Source of the DNA: Scylla paramamosain
Taxonomy: Eukaryota > Arthropoda > Malacostraca > Decapoda > Portunidae
Length of the DNA: 64,000 bases
Assembly (NCBI RefSeq): GCF_035594125.1
Contig: NC_087168.1
Location: 7,804,650 to 7,868,649, forward strand
Direction of reading: 5' to 3'
In this document: piece after piece, positions 48,890 to 60,253 of the stretch
Layout of the letters: each line of letters begins with the position of its first letter
Numbering within the stretch: position 1 is the first letter of the stretch
Made by a program: the position numbers and the translations under genes
The notes under the pieces: model-generated
Told to the model about the DNA's origin: nothing
Databases searched by the model: none
The model's input: only the letters and a program-made list of their open reading frames with translations

Positions 48890-49415
48890 AATTGAGTCTC
48901 AGGACTAGAAAATCAACTGGATGATATCAATCAATATGAGAGAAGGGACACAGTCATAGTCAGTGGTCATTCCCTTCCACAAGAAATGAGCAATGAAAAT
49001 CCTGCTGAAGTGGTGGTAAATGCTATTAAGGAAACTCTGAAAATTAACATAACTAATTCTGACATCAACACTGTCCAAAGATTAGGAAATCAAACAAAAC
49101 AGGATATAAAGAAACCAATAATAGTAAAACTGCTTAGCTGTCCAAAGAAAGAGGAAGTTATAAATGCTTGCATAGCCACTAAAGCTAACCTACTTGTGAA
49201 TGAAAGCTTCACACCTAAATGCCTTGTTCTATTTAAAGCCATATGGGATATTAGGAAATAGAAAAGAGAACTTTTCCAGCAATGTTATACAAAATATGTA
49301 AAAATTTGTGTAAAACTTTGGTGCTCAGATAAAAAAATATACAGTAACAAAATAATGAGGAGTCTCTGAATGGTTTCAAGACAAATTCTATGTACTAAAA
49401 GATGGCACTTAAGTG
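48890..49415 (+). pseudogene. LINE ORF1-like fragment
   Basis: A frame without an obvious start reads SGLENQLDDINQYERRDTVI then VSGHSLPQ, and continues as a 91-codon open frame (48986-49261): INITNSDINTVQRLGNQTK, KKPIIVKLLSCPKKEEVINA, LLVNESFTPKCLVLFKAIW. A coiled coil ending LEN.LDD..QY.RR, then an RRM-like segment with (I/V)V(K/R)L and N(E/D).(F/L)T, resembles L1/Tx1-type ORF1 proteins that bind element RNA. No RT follows. Family assignment is tentative. Confidence 0.5.
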
Positions 49416-49487
49416 TTCACTCTGATTGATGATACTGTACTGTATTATTCTAGTATTAACTAGCAACATTAGGTAATGATGTGATTT

Positions 49488-49569
49488 ACTATTACTACTA
49501 CTACTACCACTACTTCTAATACTTTCATTACTACTGTTGCTATTACTACTACTACTAATACTAATACTA
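49488..49569. repeat. (TAC)n-rich microsatellite
   Basis: Imperfect ACT/TAC trinucleotides. The segment attactactgttgctattac recurs just beyond the MITE at about 50359, so the MITE sits inside or between duplicated microsatellite. Confidence 0.85.
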
Positions 49570-50351
49570 CAATGGAACTTAATTCATTCCTGAATGCCGT
49601 TTGAAGTCCGAAATGTTGAAAAACCAAAACTATTTTCCCCATAAGAGTCAATGTAAAATAGATTAATTCATTCTCAGACACCAGTTCACCATATCTTAGC
49701 GGGTAATGACCGATGCTCCCACTGCTAAGGTGGCTGCTCCACAACATCTCCAGTTTAGAATTTTTTCTTTATCCAGAAAGGATGTATTGAATGAACTTAG
49801 TGACACAGAACTCATCAAAAGATATTGTTCAGACCATGCAGGCATTCTGTTTGCCATTGATTAAGTGAGGGAAGCATTACAGAGTGACACAGTAGCAACC
49901 CACTCATCACCAAAATGAAGGTGATCATAACACTTAGACATCTTGCTGCTGGGAAAAGCTACTGGGAAAATGCAACTGTGCAGTAATGACGGTGTTGTGG
50001 GTCATAGAGAGAGCCACAGGAAACTCAAGATTACTCCTGAGCACCGAACCTTGTTTGCTTACATCAAGGAACTTCTTCACAGGATCGCATTTAACATATT
50101 TCAAAGACTGAATTACTGTCTTATCCCCCTGTGTCTATCCTCTAAGTATATAAAAATGAGGGAAATATTTATAGAAATTATAAATTAGTAATAAATGGTA
50201 GCTTTTGCTACGTCTTGTAGTATTTGAAAACAGGTAAGTTTGTTCGAAAACCAAATTATGGTACAGCAACCAAAGCAATTATGAGTTAAAATTTTTGTTT
50301 GAAAACTGAGTTGTTTAAAAAGGGAGATGTTCAGTAACCGAGGTTCCACTG
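49570..50351 (+). mobile_element. MITE-like transposon with Harbinger-like remnant, copy 2
   Basis: The same family as 46963-47727 in the opposite orientation: RKDVLNELSDTELIKRYCSD near 49780 and LDILLLGKATGKMQLCSNDG near 49940 on the plus strand. The right terminus is CGAGGTTCCACTG followed by TA. The left end (CAATGGAACTTAA) is more decayed. 782 bp, no DDE domain. Confidence 0.6.
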
Positions 50352-50418
50352 TACTTCCATTACTACTGTTGCTATTACTACTGCTATTATTATTAACACT
50401 CTTAATACCATTACTGCT

Positions 50419-50476
<58 letters not shown>

Positions 50477-50582
50477 TCACTACTACTACTACTTCTACTT
50501 CTACTTTTACTACTAATTTTACTACTGCTATTGCTGCTGATGCTGCTGCTGCTGCTGCTGCTGCTGCCGCTGCTGTTGCTGG

Positions 50583-50622
<40 letters not shown>

Positions 50623-50640
50623 GTTGCAACTATTAACATT
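50352..50640. repeat. (TAC)n / (TGC)n trinucleotide microsatellite
   Basis: Pure and imperfect TAC and TGC triplets. Long poly-Leu and poly-Val frames over it are translations of the repeat. Confidence 0.95.
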
Positions 50641-50689
50641 AATGTTTTAGTATTAGCACTATTGCTTCTATCATCAATTTTTTTTTTTT

Positions 50690-51766
50690 AAGTAGGAAGG
50701 GCACCAAACATGGGTAACAAAACTTATAAGAAAGAAAAAGGCCCGCTGAGGTGCCAGTCCATAGAGTCAAAAGCAGTCATCAGAAATTAAAGGATCAGTG
50801 TCTTGAAACCTCCCTCTTGAAAGAGTTCAAGTCATAGGAATGATGAAATATAAAAGCAGGCAGTGAGTTCCAGAGTTTACCAGAGTGAGTGACTGAGAAT
50901 ACTGGTTAACTCTTGCATTAGAGAGGTGGACAGAATAGGAGTGAGAGAAAGAAGAAAGTTTTGTGCAGTAAGAATGTGGGGAGGAGGGGAGGCATGCAAT
51001 TAGCAAGATCAGAAGAGCAGTTTGCATGAAAATAACAACAGAAGATAGCAAAAGATGCAACATTGCAGCAATGAGAAAGAGGATGAAGACAGGCAGTTAG
51101 AAGAGAGGAGTTGATAAGATGAAAGGCTTTTCATTCCACCCTATTTAAAAGAGCAGGATGAGTGGGATCCCCCACAATTGTGAAGCATACTCTGTATATG
51201 AATAACTAAGGCAGCTGTACAGAGTTAGCAGCTGAGGGGTGGGAAGCGGGAGAAAACTGGTGGAGATGACTCAAAATGCCTAACTTCATAGAAGCTGTTC
51301 TAATTAGAGGTGAGATATGAAGTTTCCAGTTTAGATTGTGAGTAAAGGAGAGACTGAGGATGTTGAGTGTAGAAGAGGGGGACAGTTGAGTATCACTGAG
51401 GAAGAGGGGGATAGTTATCTGGAAGGTTGTGTTGAGGTGGCAAATGGGGGATTGAGTTTTTGAGGCACTGAACAATACTGTGAACAAAACTAAGTTTCCT
51501 CTGCCCAAATCAGAAATTTTAGAGAAATCATAAGTCAGGCATTCTGCGGCTTCCCTGCATGAACTGTTTACTTCTTGAAGGGTTTAACATATATGAAAAT
51601 ACATGGAAAAATGCAAGGTAGTATCATAAGCATAGGAGTGGATAGGACAAGAAGTTTGGTTTAGAAGATCATTGATGATTAATAGGAAGAGAGTGGGAGA
51701 CAGGATGGAACCCTGAGGAACACCACTGTTAATAGATTTAGGAGAAGAACAGTGACCATCTACCAC
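50690..51766 (-). mobile_element. LINE family A segment, 3' part
   Basis: Minus-strand copy from poly(A) (50680s) and 3' UTR through the RT C-terminal half to the motif-A/B interval (VVDGHCSSPKSINSGVPQGS near 51740). Decayed, with several frameshifts. It ends ten bases from the 5' terminus of the next, plus-strand copy. Confidence 0.85.
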
Positions 51767-51776
51767 TGTTGTAGGA

Positions 51777-53424
51777 GGAGGCAGTAGATACCTGCTGAAA
51801 TGATAATTACTCCCAGTGAGGTCTAAAGCACTGTTCAGGGGGTGCAGTGAACTTATCATTAAACCCAGCTGTGACTTCACTGAATGTTTCCCTTTGTGTC
51901 TCACAACACAAGGGGGCAGTCACAGCCTGTCCTCTAAAGACAACTCTCTTCCTCCACACAAAACTACAAGCACCTAATAACACACACACACTTCACTCAA
52001 AAATTTCAAAATCATCATGGCGACTCCTACACCAGCCTCGGAGTCCCCATCTGGGGAGGGGACCATAAATGTCCCCAGGTCGGACTGCCTTCATTAACAG
52101 AAAGTGTCAAAACCTTTCAAGATCTAACTCCCCTCGTGACTTCTGGCATCTAGCCAAAAATATCTCCAATAGCTTTACTTCTTCTTTCCCTCCTCTATTT
52201 CAACCAGATGGCACCACTGCTATCACATCTATTTTTAAAGCTGAACTCTTCGCTCAAACCTTTGCTAAAAACTCTACCTTGGACGATTCTGGGCTTGTTC
52301 CTCCCTCTCCTCCACCCTCTGACTACTTCATGCTACCTATTAAAATTCTTCGCAATGATGTTTTCCATGCCCTTGCTGGCCTAAACCCTCAGAAGGCTTA
52401 TGGACCTGATGGGGTCCCTCTTATTGTTCTCCGAAACTGTGCCTCCGTGCTTGCACCTTGCCTAGTCATACTCTTTCAGCTCTGTCTGTCAACATCTACC
52501 TTTCCTTCTTGCTGGAAGTTTGCCTATATTCAACCTGTTCCTAAAACTACCGTCCTATTGCTTTGATTTCCTGCCTATCTAAAGTTTTTGAATCTATCCT
52601 CAACAGGAAGATTCTTAAACATCTATCACTTCACAACCTTCTATCTGATTGCCAGTATGGGTTCTGTCAAGGCCGCTCTACTGGTGATCTTCTAGCTTTC
52701 CTTACTGAGTTTTGGTCATCCTCTTTTAGAGATTTTGGTGAAACTTTTGCTGTTGCCTTGGACATATCAAAAGCTTTTGATAGAGTCTGGCACAAACCTT
52801 TGATTTTCAAACTGCCCTCCTATGGCTTCTATCCTTCTGTCTGTAACTTCATCTCAAGTTTCCTTTCTGACTGTTCTATTGCTGCTGTGGTAGACGGTCA
52901 CTGTTCTTCTCCTAAATCTATTAACACTGTTGTTCCTCAGGGTTCTGTCCTGTCACCCACTCTCTTCTTATTATTCATTAATGATCTCCTAAACCAAACT
53001 TCTTGTCCTATCCACTCCTATGCTGATGATACCACCCTGCACTTTTCCACATCTTTTCATAGATGTCCAACCCTTCAGGAAATAAACATTTCATGCAGGG
53101 AAGCCATAGAATGCTTGACTTTTGATCTTTCTAAAATTTCTGATTGGGGCAGAGCAACCTTCAATGCCTCAAAAACTCAATTCCTCCATCTATCAACTCG
53201 ACACAACCTTCCAGACAACTATCCCCTCTTCTTCAATGACACTCAACTGTCCCCCTCTTCTACACTGAACATCCTCGGTCTGTCCTTTACTTATAATCTG
53301 AACTGGAAACTTCACATCTCATCTCGCTAAAACAGCTTCTATGAAGTTAGGCGTTCTGAGATGTCTCCGCCAGTTTTTCTCATCCCCCCAACTGCTAACT
53401 CTGTACAAGGGCCTTATCCGTCCA
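51777..53424 (+). mobile_element. LINE family A segment with internal deletion
   Basis: It has the family 5' terminus (GGAGGCAGTAG), the whole 5' UTR and the ORF start (MATPTPASESPSGEG, 52018). At 52093 it jumps from the EN start to [13 protein letters not shown], deleting about 1.08 kb of EN across a short CCTT match. RT follows: PSPPPSDYFMLPIKILRNDV, a short deletion near 52545, DISKAFDRVWHKPLI, PQGSVLSPTLFLLFINDLL and SYADDTTLHFS. It stops at CTTATCCGTCCA (53424) without a 3' end. Confidence 0.88.
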
Positions 53425-54855
53425 ACCCCGTCAGGGTTTAGGCCAGCAAGGGCATGGAAAACATCATTGCGAAGAATTTTAATAGGTAGCATGAAGTAGT
53501 CAGAGGGTGGAGGAGAGGGAGGAACAAGCCCAGAATTGTCCAAGGTAGAGTTTTTAGCAAAGGTTTGAGTGAAGAGTTCAGCTTTAGAAATAGATGTGAT
53601 AGCAGTGGTGCCATCTGGTTGAAATAAAGGAGGGAAAGAGGAAGTAAAGTTATAGGAGATATTTTTGGCTAGATACCAAAAGTCACGAGGGGAGTTAGAT
53701 CTTGAAAAGTTTTGACACTTTCTGTTAATGAAGGAGTTTTTTGGCTAGTTGGAGAACATACTTGGCATGGTTCCGGATAGAAATACAAAGTGCATGAGAT
53801 TCTGGTGATGGAAGGCTTAAATATCTTTTGTGGGCCATCTCTCTGTCACGTATAGCACGAGAACAAGCTGTGTTAAACAAAGGTTTGGAAAGTTTAGGTC
53901 GAGAAAAAGAGTGAGAAATGTACGCCTCTATGCCAGACACTATCACCTCTGTTATGCGCTCAGCACACAAAGAGGGATCTGTGACATGGAAGCAGTAGTC
54001 ATTCCAAGGAAAATGAGCAAAATACCTCCTCAGATCTCCCAAACTAGCAGAGGCAAAATGCCAGAGGCACCTTCGCTTAGGGGGATCCTGAGGAGGGATT
54101 GGAGTGATAGGACGAGATACAGATATGAGATTGTGATCGGAGGAGCCCAACAGAGAAAAAAGGGTGACAGCATAAGCAGAAGGATTAGAGGTCTGCAAAA
54201 GGTCAAGAATGTTGGGTGTATCTCCAAGACAGTCAGGAATATGAGTAGGATGTTGCACCAATTGCTCTAGGTTGTGGAGGATAGCAAAGTTGAAGGCTAG
54301 TACACCAGGATGTCAGTGAAGGGAGAGGAAAGCCAAAGCTGGTGGTGAACACTGAAGTCTCCAAGAATGGAGATCTCTGCAAAAGGAAAGAGGGTCAGAA
54401 TGTGCTCCTCTTTGGAAGTTAAGCAGTCAAAGAACTTCTTATAGTCAGAGGAGTTAGGTGAGAGGTATACAGTACAGATAAATTTAGTTTGAGAGTGATT
54501 CTGTAGTTGTAGCCAGATGGTGGAAAACTCTGAAGATTCAAGAGCGTGGGCACGAGAGCAGGTTAAGTCATTGCGCACATAAACACAACATCCAACTTTG
54601 GATAAAAAAATGAAGATAGAGAAAATAGGAGGGAACAGAAAAGGGGCTACTGTCAGTTGCCTCAGACACCATAGTTTCAGTGAGGAAAAGAAGATGAGGT
54701 TTAGAAGAGGAGAGGTGGTGTTCTACGGATTGGAAATTATATCTTAGACCGTGAATGTTGCAGAAGTTAATGAAGAAAAAGTTGAGGGGGGTTTCAAGAC
54801 AATTAGGGTCATCGACAGAAAGGCAGTCCGACCTGGGGACATTTATGGTCCTTGC
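53425..54855 (-). mobile_element. LINE family A segment, 5' part
   Basis: Minus strand: it begins at about 54855 with TINVPRSDCLSVDDPNCLET, runs through EN ([45 protein letters not shown]) to the pre-RT region (RKLLH..., PPSPPPSDYFMLPIKILRND) and stops at GLNPDGV (53425). The frame is open for most of EN apart from a few breaks. It lacks everything downstream of RT-0. Confidence 0.88.
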
Positions 54856-54889
54856 CTTATCTTTCATATCCCCCTATCCTTCTCTCCAT

Positions 54890-55328
<439 letters not shown>

Positions 55329-55398
55329 GATGTGGCTGAGAAGGTCGTCTTATGATAATTACGAATGAATGAAGGTAGTGAACAGGTGTCTATTACTT

Positions 55399-55594
<196 letters not shown>

Positions 55595-55839
55595 ATAGTA
55601 TTAGAAATTAGTTAAGTTACCGCTTGCGGGCCTACACCGTATATGAGAAACATGCATTTTTTAAGCATCTGGAGCGAAGTGGTTAAACTACAAGTCATAA
55701 CCAGTTTGTCAATAGCCATCAGTATGTACAAAAAACAAATCCCAATCTTACTTACAACCCATAACCATTACACTTAGCATCATAAACTTTTCCATTTACT
55801 AACCCATTGCCCTGTTCCACCATTCCATGATGTACCTGA

Positions 55840-55930
55840 GCCCTAGCATTTGGAATTCCCTTCTCCCTAACATAAAAGAATGCCACCACATTATGTACCT
55901 TTAAAAAGTAAACTAAAACTACACAAAAAT
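55840..55930 (+). pseudogene. Possible LINE RT C-terminal tail
   Basis: A short frame reads SIWNSLLPNIKECHHIMYL, with a later LKLHKNY, resembling the terminal WNSLP...FK..L motif of many LINE RTs. Too short to assign. Confidence 0.3.
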
Positions 55931-56263
55931 TACTAATTTAAGTGTTCTGATTTCTATATTTGCTATACTGTATTTAGTATCCAACTCATTATAAAGATTC
56001 TGAAAGATTTAATGATAGATTAATAAATATATTTTAAGCATTGTACAAAATGATAACATGTGTCCACAATTACATTATTATGATGATAATATATGAATAT
56101 TCTTTTTCAGTATTATATTTACCATAATTGTCATAATTCATTTCCATCATACAATGCTCTTTTATCTCCATGATATTTTTAGATATATATACTACTACCA
56201 TACATTCTCTACTAAGATACTTTTTAGTGTTTACTTTTTTTTCTGATGAACTTAATTTATTTA

Positions 56264-56313
56264 CTATTATTATTATTATTATCATCATCATTATTAAATT
56301 ATTATTACTATTA

Positions 56314-56377
<64 letters not shown>

Positions 56378-56472
56378 CATCATTGGGGGAAGAGGTGCGA
56401 GAAACACAGGTGTTGGGATCCCAACATCTGTGTTTCTTTCACCTCCTCACCCAATTTGTTTGAATGTCTGAA

Positions 56473-56532
<60 letters not shown>
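56264..56532. repeat. Two (ATT)n tracts flanking a hairpin
   Basis: ATT triplets at 56264-56382 (with a few interruptions) and 56474-56532, separated by about 90 bases containing the hairpin at 56392-56445. Confidence 0.9.
56392..56445. repeat. Near-perfect 27-bp hairpin
   Basis: GAGGTGCGAGAAACACAGG, TGTTGG, then the complementary arm centred on GGATCC (centre at 56418/56419). The arms pair over 27 positions with three mismatches. It has no loop and sits between (ATT)n tracts. Confidence 0.85.
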
Positions 56533-56979
56533 GTGTTATTGTTGTATATATTATCTTTATGCCTGAAAAGATTTGCTTAAATAAAAGCTAACCTTATCAT
56601 TTTATCTATGCTGTAATAATAATTGTAACTGTATCTGGGTTATAAATAAATGTTCAAATGTTCATCCAGCTTTTTATCCTTCCTTTAGGCTGGTCAATAA
56701 ATGGATACCTAAGGAAACCTGGAGAAGGTAAACTGCAGAAACCTTGGTAAGGGATATCATCTACCATAGCCTCTAAAGCCAGTGAGATAAAGTGAAATCT
56801 GGTACTGTTATAGCATATATCCCTACCTTTACCTTTAGACTGTTGTGTCACCACACTAGAAACAACTAAATACATAAAACCCCAACCTTTACCTTTTGAA
56901 TGTGATGTCACTCCACTAAAACCCAGCTAAAAACAAGGAAGTACATGAAGAGAAGCAACAAAGCAATCAGAACCCACAC

Positions 56980-57114
56980 CTGAGTCAGCAAGAGTTGTGT
57001 CCTGTCTTTTTGGAGACCAGATAAGTTGAGCCAGGTAGCCAGGTCCTTCTCACTGGGTCCTCCTGGCTGCCCTACCATTTCTAGGGTCTCACACATTGCT
57101 TGGACAGCTTCTTT
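56980..57114 (-). CDS. COMMD7: COMMD7-like gene, internal exon
   Basis: A 135-base exon, phase 0 at both ends, with acceptor atctctttag (57115 and above) and donor gtgtgg (56979 and below). It encodes KEAVQAMCETLEMVGQPGGP, SEKDLATWLNLSGLQKDRTQ and LLLTQ. It aligns with the helical region before the COMM domain of COMMD7 (a stretch ending LGLS in the vertebrate protein; LNLS here). It has no coding breaks. The next intron (47942-56979, 9.0 kb) holds LINEs, MITEs and microsatellites. Confidence 0.65.
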
Positions 57115-57348
57115 CTAAAGAGATATTAGGTATTAGTTATGCAGCATCAGTCATCACTTTTTGTGTCTCCTTTTGGTGAAGGAACACAAAGCATGTGCAT
57201 ATCTGGTATTCTATGATAATTCCTGTTAGTTTTAATATGCCTAGACTTGCAATATTACAAATGACTTCTTTCAAAACAACTGCCATCATTACTGTCATTA
57301 CGAATGATGAATTCCTTTTAGAACAATATGGCAGTTAAATGTAAGTAC

Positions 57349-57453
57349 CTCAGTCTCCATGGGACCCTCCACATTATACCATGATGGCCTTTCCACATTC
57401 ATTCTTTTCTCAGACAGATTCTGCAGGCCAGCTTCCAGTGCAGCAAGGAAACT
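57349..57453 (-). CDS. COMMD7: COMMD7-like gene, internal exon (most upstream found)
   Basis: A 105-base open segment with acceptor ttcttctccag (57454 and above) and donor gtactt (57348 and below). It encodes SFLAALEAGLQNLSEKRMNV, ERPSWYNVEG and PMETE, in phase with the exon at 57114. This part corresponds to the helical N-terminal domain, which is poorly conserved, so assignment rests on phase, splice sites and position. The acceptor could be two bases further in. About 30 N-terminal residues compared with the 200-residue vertebrate protein remain unplaced. Confidence 0.55.
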
Positions 57454-57518
57454 CTGGAGAAGAATAAATTATATTCTTTAAAGTATATACAAATCTAACT
57501 GCAACGTATAATCTCCAG

Positions 57519-57587
57519 ACTTTCGTGTACAGTCTCCTGAATGGTATGTATAAACTTTTGTGTACAGTCTCCTGAATGGTATGAATA
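57519..57587. repeat. Tandem duplication of about 35 bp
   Basis: GTGTACAGTCTCCTGAATGG with flanks occurs twice head to tail. Confidence 0.85.
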
Positions 57588-58454
57588 ATTGCCTACATGG
57601 AGTGTCACAATATCCCCTGAATCTTGTTCTGCATTTTACATTATGGCAACCTTTTCAAAATTATTTATTTCTTATCAGTTTTTGTTGCGACTTATTACAG
57701 ATGAACTTTATCTGATTTATAAGACAGACATTTATCATTCCTAGATATCAATAACACTTCAGAAAGGATATATTTTCTAGGTTCTTTTGAAACTTTTTGA
57801 CACAAAATTCATCCTTTTGTTCAATTTTAGTCAGGGGCAATACTAAGTTGCCCTCAGCACAAAATTCATAAATATACGATCATTATTCACAAAAATTCCA
57901 AAGTAAGGTGATTAAAAGTAAATATGGTCAGGTCACTGTCAATGAGGGGTTGGTTTCACTAATGGCCCTCATTAGACCTGAGTCTCATTGGAGCAATAAT
58001 GAAAGTAATGGCAAAAAATTACTATGGTTTTGAACTGGCTGAGGCAGTCCCTCCCAGAAATAAAAATAAAACATTTAAAGATTACATATAACCCCAAATT
58101 CTTTTATGCATATAAATGAAGACAGTAAATACACATGGCAGAAGAGGCAGTGGCATGCTCATTATTATCACTATGGGTGGCAGGGGTGGCAGTAGTGGTG
58201 GCAGCATGCTCAGTACTATCACTGCCCTCCCTTTAGGTCAACTGCTGAACTAATATCACTGTGGATGGAGGGGGTGGCAGTGGCAGCAGCAGCAGTGGTT
58301 CACACCCTCTCCCTTAGTGTTAACCTGCCCAGTGTTACAGATTTCTCTGTGACTTGTTACAGTCCATCCCTGGATTAAGGTTTTGAATCCCACAAGTTCC
58401 AGTGTGACCTGGAGGCAAACTGATTCCTCAACTTAGGTACAATTCATGTTAAAA
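57588..58454. other. No recognised gene
   Basis: Intron or upstream sequence. It contains a short GTGGCAG-rich stretch at 58140-58290 (imperfect repeats such as GGTGGCAGTAGTGGTGGCAG). The missing COMMD7 first exon was not found here. Confidence 0.4.
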
Positions 58455-58990
58455 TATGGACACTCCCTGAGTTGTGAATAGGTTAGGTTCCAGACGAGGC
58501 ATTCATAAGTCATTAGTTTGTTAAATATTTTGGGTTATGACAAAGTTCCGTCCCTAAGCTGCGGCATAAACTGAATTTCAGCACCTACAATTTGTAAAAA
58601 AAAAGAACATATCCTTGCCTTTACTGCTATAGTTGCCTTGCTCTACACTTGCTAACAATCTAGGAAACTCACTTGCTGCTTTCACATCACCCACAGCAGT
58701 TTCACCTTGCACCGTAAGGTTATACAATTTATCACGGGCCTTAAACACCCAAAAAGCAACTTTTGCTGGGTGAAAACTCTTCATTTTCATTCCTTTGTCC
58801 TTTTCACTTTTCAAAGCTTCAAACAATCTTTTAGCCTTCTCCTGAATTAACATAAGGTTCACTGGGATATGCCACTGATGCTGGTTTTTCAGCTAAAGCA
58901 CTAATAACAGCTCCATCTCAATAATCAGACCACTACGCAGCTTATTACAGTTGATATCCAAGGAGCAGAGCCTTTCACATGCTCAAGAAT
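58455..58990 (-). mobile_element. Tigger-type transposase fragment
   Basis: The minus strand 58862-58578 encodes NLMLIQEKAKRLFEALKSEK, VAFWVFKARDKLYNLTVQGE and AASEFPRLLASVEQGNYSSK, the second (CENP-B-type) DNA-binding helix domain and following linker of Tigger transposases. The DDE domain is missing. ACTCCCTGAGTTGTGAATAG near 58464 resembles a pogo-type terminal and subterminal sequence. Upstream (58990-58863) keeps weak similarity with stops. Confidence 0.7.
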
Positions 58991-59206
58991 GTGATCTATA
59001 TCCTTGTTGATTGTAGTAACTGGTTCATATCAAGCAGCCAGCCATTGTTCATTGACCTATCTCCCTCCTGCACCCATTTCACTACATACAGTACCCTCTC
59101 AAGTTTTGCCCTTATTTTCTTTCAAAGCCATAGCGCTAAACTCAAGTATCACAAAACCCTTATTTATGCTGGCCAAAGAGCCAAGCACTGCACATCTGTG
59201 CATGTT
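58991..59206. other. No recognised feature
   Basis: No frame or repeat I can support between the Tigger fragment and the minisatellite. Confidence 0.4.
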
Positions 59207-59406
59207 TTGTCTTCACATTCGGAAGGAGGCAGTGGTGCAGCTGCAACACAAATGTGTGTTTTGTCCTCATATTCAGTGTGATGCAGTTGTGCAGTGCTAC
59301 CACACTGCATTTTGTCCTACAATCAATGTGACATAGCAGTCACCACACTGTTTTATCCACATTCTGTGTGATGTGGCACCACTGTACCACCACACTGTGT
59401 ATGTTT
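59207..59406. repeat. Minisatellite, left block
   Basis: About four degenerate units of 45-55 bases carrying TTTTGTCCTCA(C/T)ATTC, GTGTGATG and a CAC-rich end. Related units resume at 59890. Confidence 0.7.
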
Positions 59407-59889
59407 TGCATAGCTGGGCATGATAACTAAAAAATTTATAATAATAACTGATAAATTGATAACAATAACCTTATCGGTGACAACCAAAATAACTGGCAAT
59501 AACCGACAACCAATAAATCGATAAATCAAAGATTCCAATATGTACTAGCGATAACATTAGTGATATTTTAAAATAAAAAATTAATAAATCCAAATCTTTA
59601 TTTTTACCTTTAAGTTAGAAAACTGAGAAAAATCTTAGAAAAAAATTCAAATTCAATGTTTATCCTGTGTCTTGACTAATGAAAAATACTATTTTAAATA
59701 AAATACATTCATTTGATTTTGTAAGTTTAAAACTTCAACATACTCATGTTCCAAAACCTAAAATTATTATTGATTATTGCTCATTTGGAACCAAAAATAT
59801 CAGAGATCCCAATGAATCTATAACACAGGAAAAATCATTATTGGATAACTGATAACCCAATATCATCATCGTGAAAATTTATTGCAATA
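59407..59889. other. AT-rich insertion splitting the minisatellite
   Basis: About 480 bases rich in GATAAC and AATAAC words, distinct in composition from the flanking minisatellite. The ends (TAGCTGGGCATGATAAC and the complement of TTGCAATAACACCACCTA) are weakly complementary, suggesting a MITE, but this is not certain. Confidence 0.35.
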
Positions 59890-59999
59890 ACACCACCTAT
59901 GGTGTTTTGTCCTCACATTTGGTGTGATGCAGCAGTGCCATGCCATCACATTTAGAACTGAGTGTGTGTGTTTTGTACTTATATTCAGCTGTGTGGCAC
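59890..59999. repeat. Minisatellite, right block
   Basis: About two more units of the type seen at 59207-59406 (GGTGTTTTGTCCTCACATTT). The gypsy LTR begins directly after it. Confidence 0.65.
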
Positions 60000-60213
60000 T
60001 GTAGTATATGTATGTTTATGTAGTTACAGTTAATAGTCTTGAGTCCAGTCTTTGTGTGTTATCATGTTCAAAGCATGTATTCTTGGATGTTTTTTTTGGA
60101 ACTAACTAAAGCTGTGCCTGGGCCTGGCTTGCCAGTCAACCACCAGCTGCCTCTAAATATATGCTGTCTGCCCACACTTCATTATCTGCCTTACTCCACC
60201 TCAAGATACTACA
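60000..60213 (+). repeat. 5' LTR of a gypsy element (214 bp)
   Basis: It begins TGTAGTAT and ends ATACTACA, a perfect 8-bp terminal inverted repeat with TG...CA, 40 bases before a gag start codon. The bases after it (ctgatgacaaggatac) resemble the primer-site region of many gypsy elements. The second LTR is outside the window or lost. Confidence 0.7.
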
Positions 60214-60253
60214 CTGATGACAAGGATACATGAGTTAGCTAATCATTGCTACT

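Noticed and set aside
50327..50650. 107-residue poly-Leu frame and antisense poly-Val frame
   Set aside because: Trinucleotide repeat without stops; no initiator context or similarity.
58140..58320. Trinucleotide-rich stretch as a coding Gly/Ser repeat
   Set aside because: Imperfect GTGGCAG words with stops in all frames; no gene.
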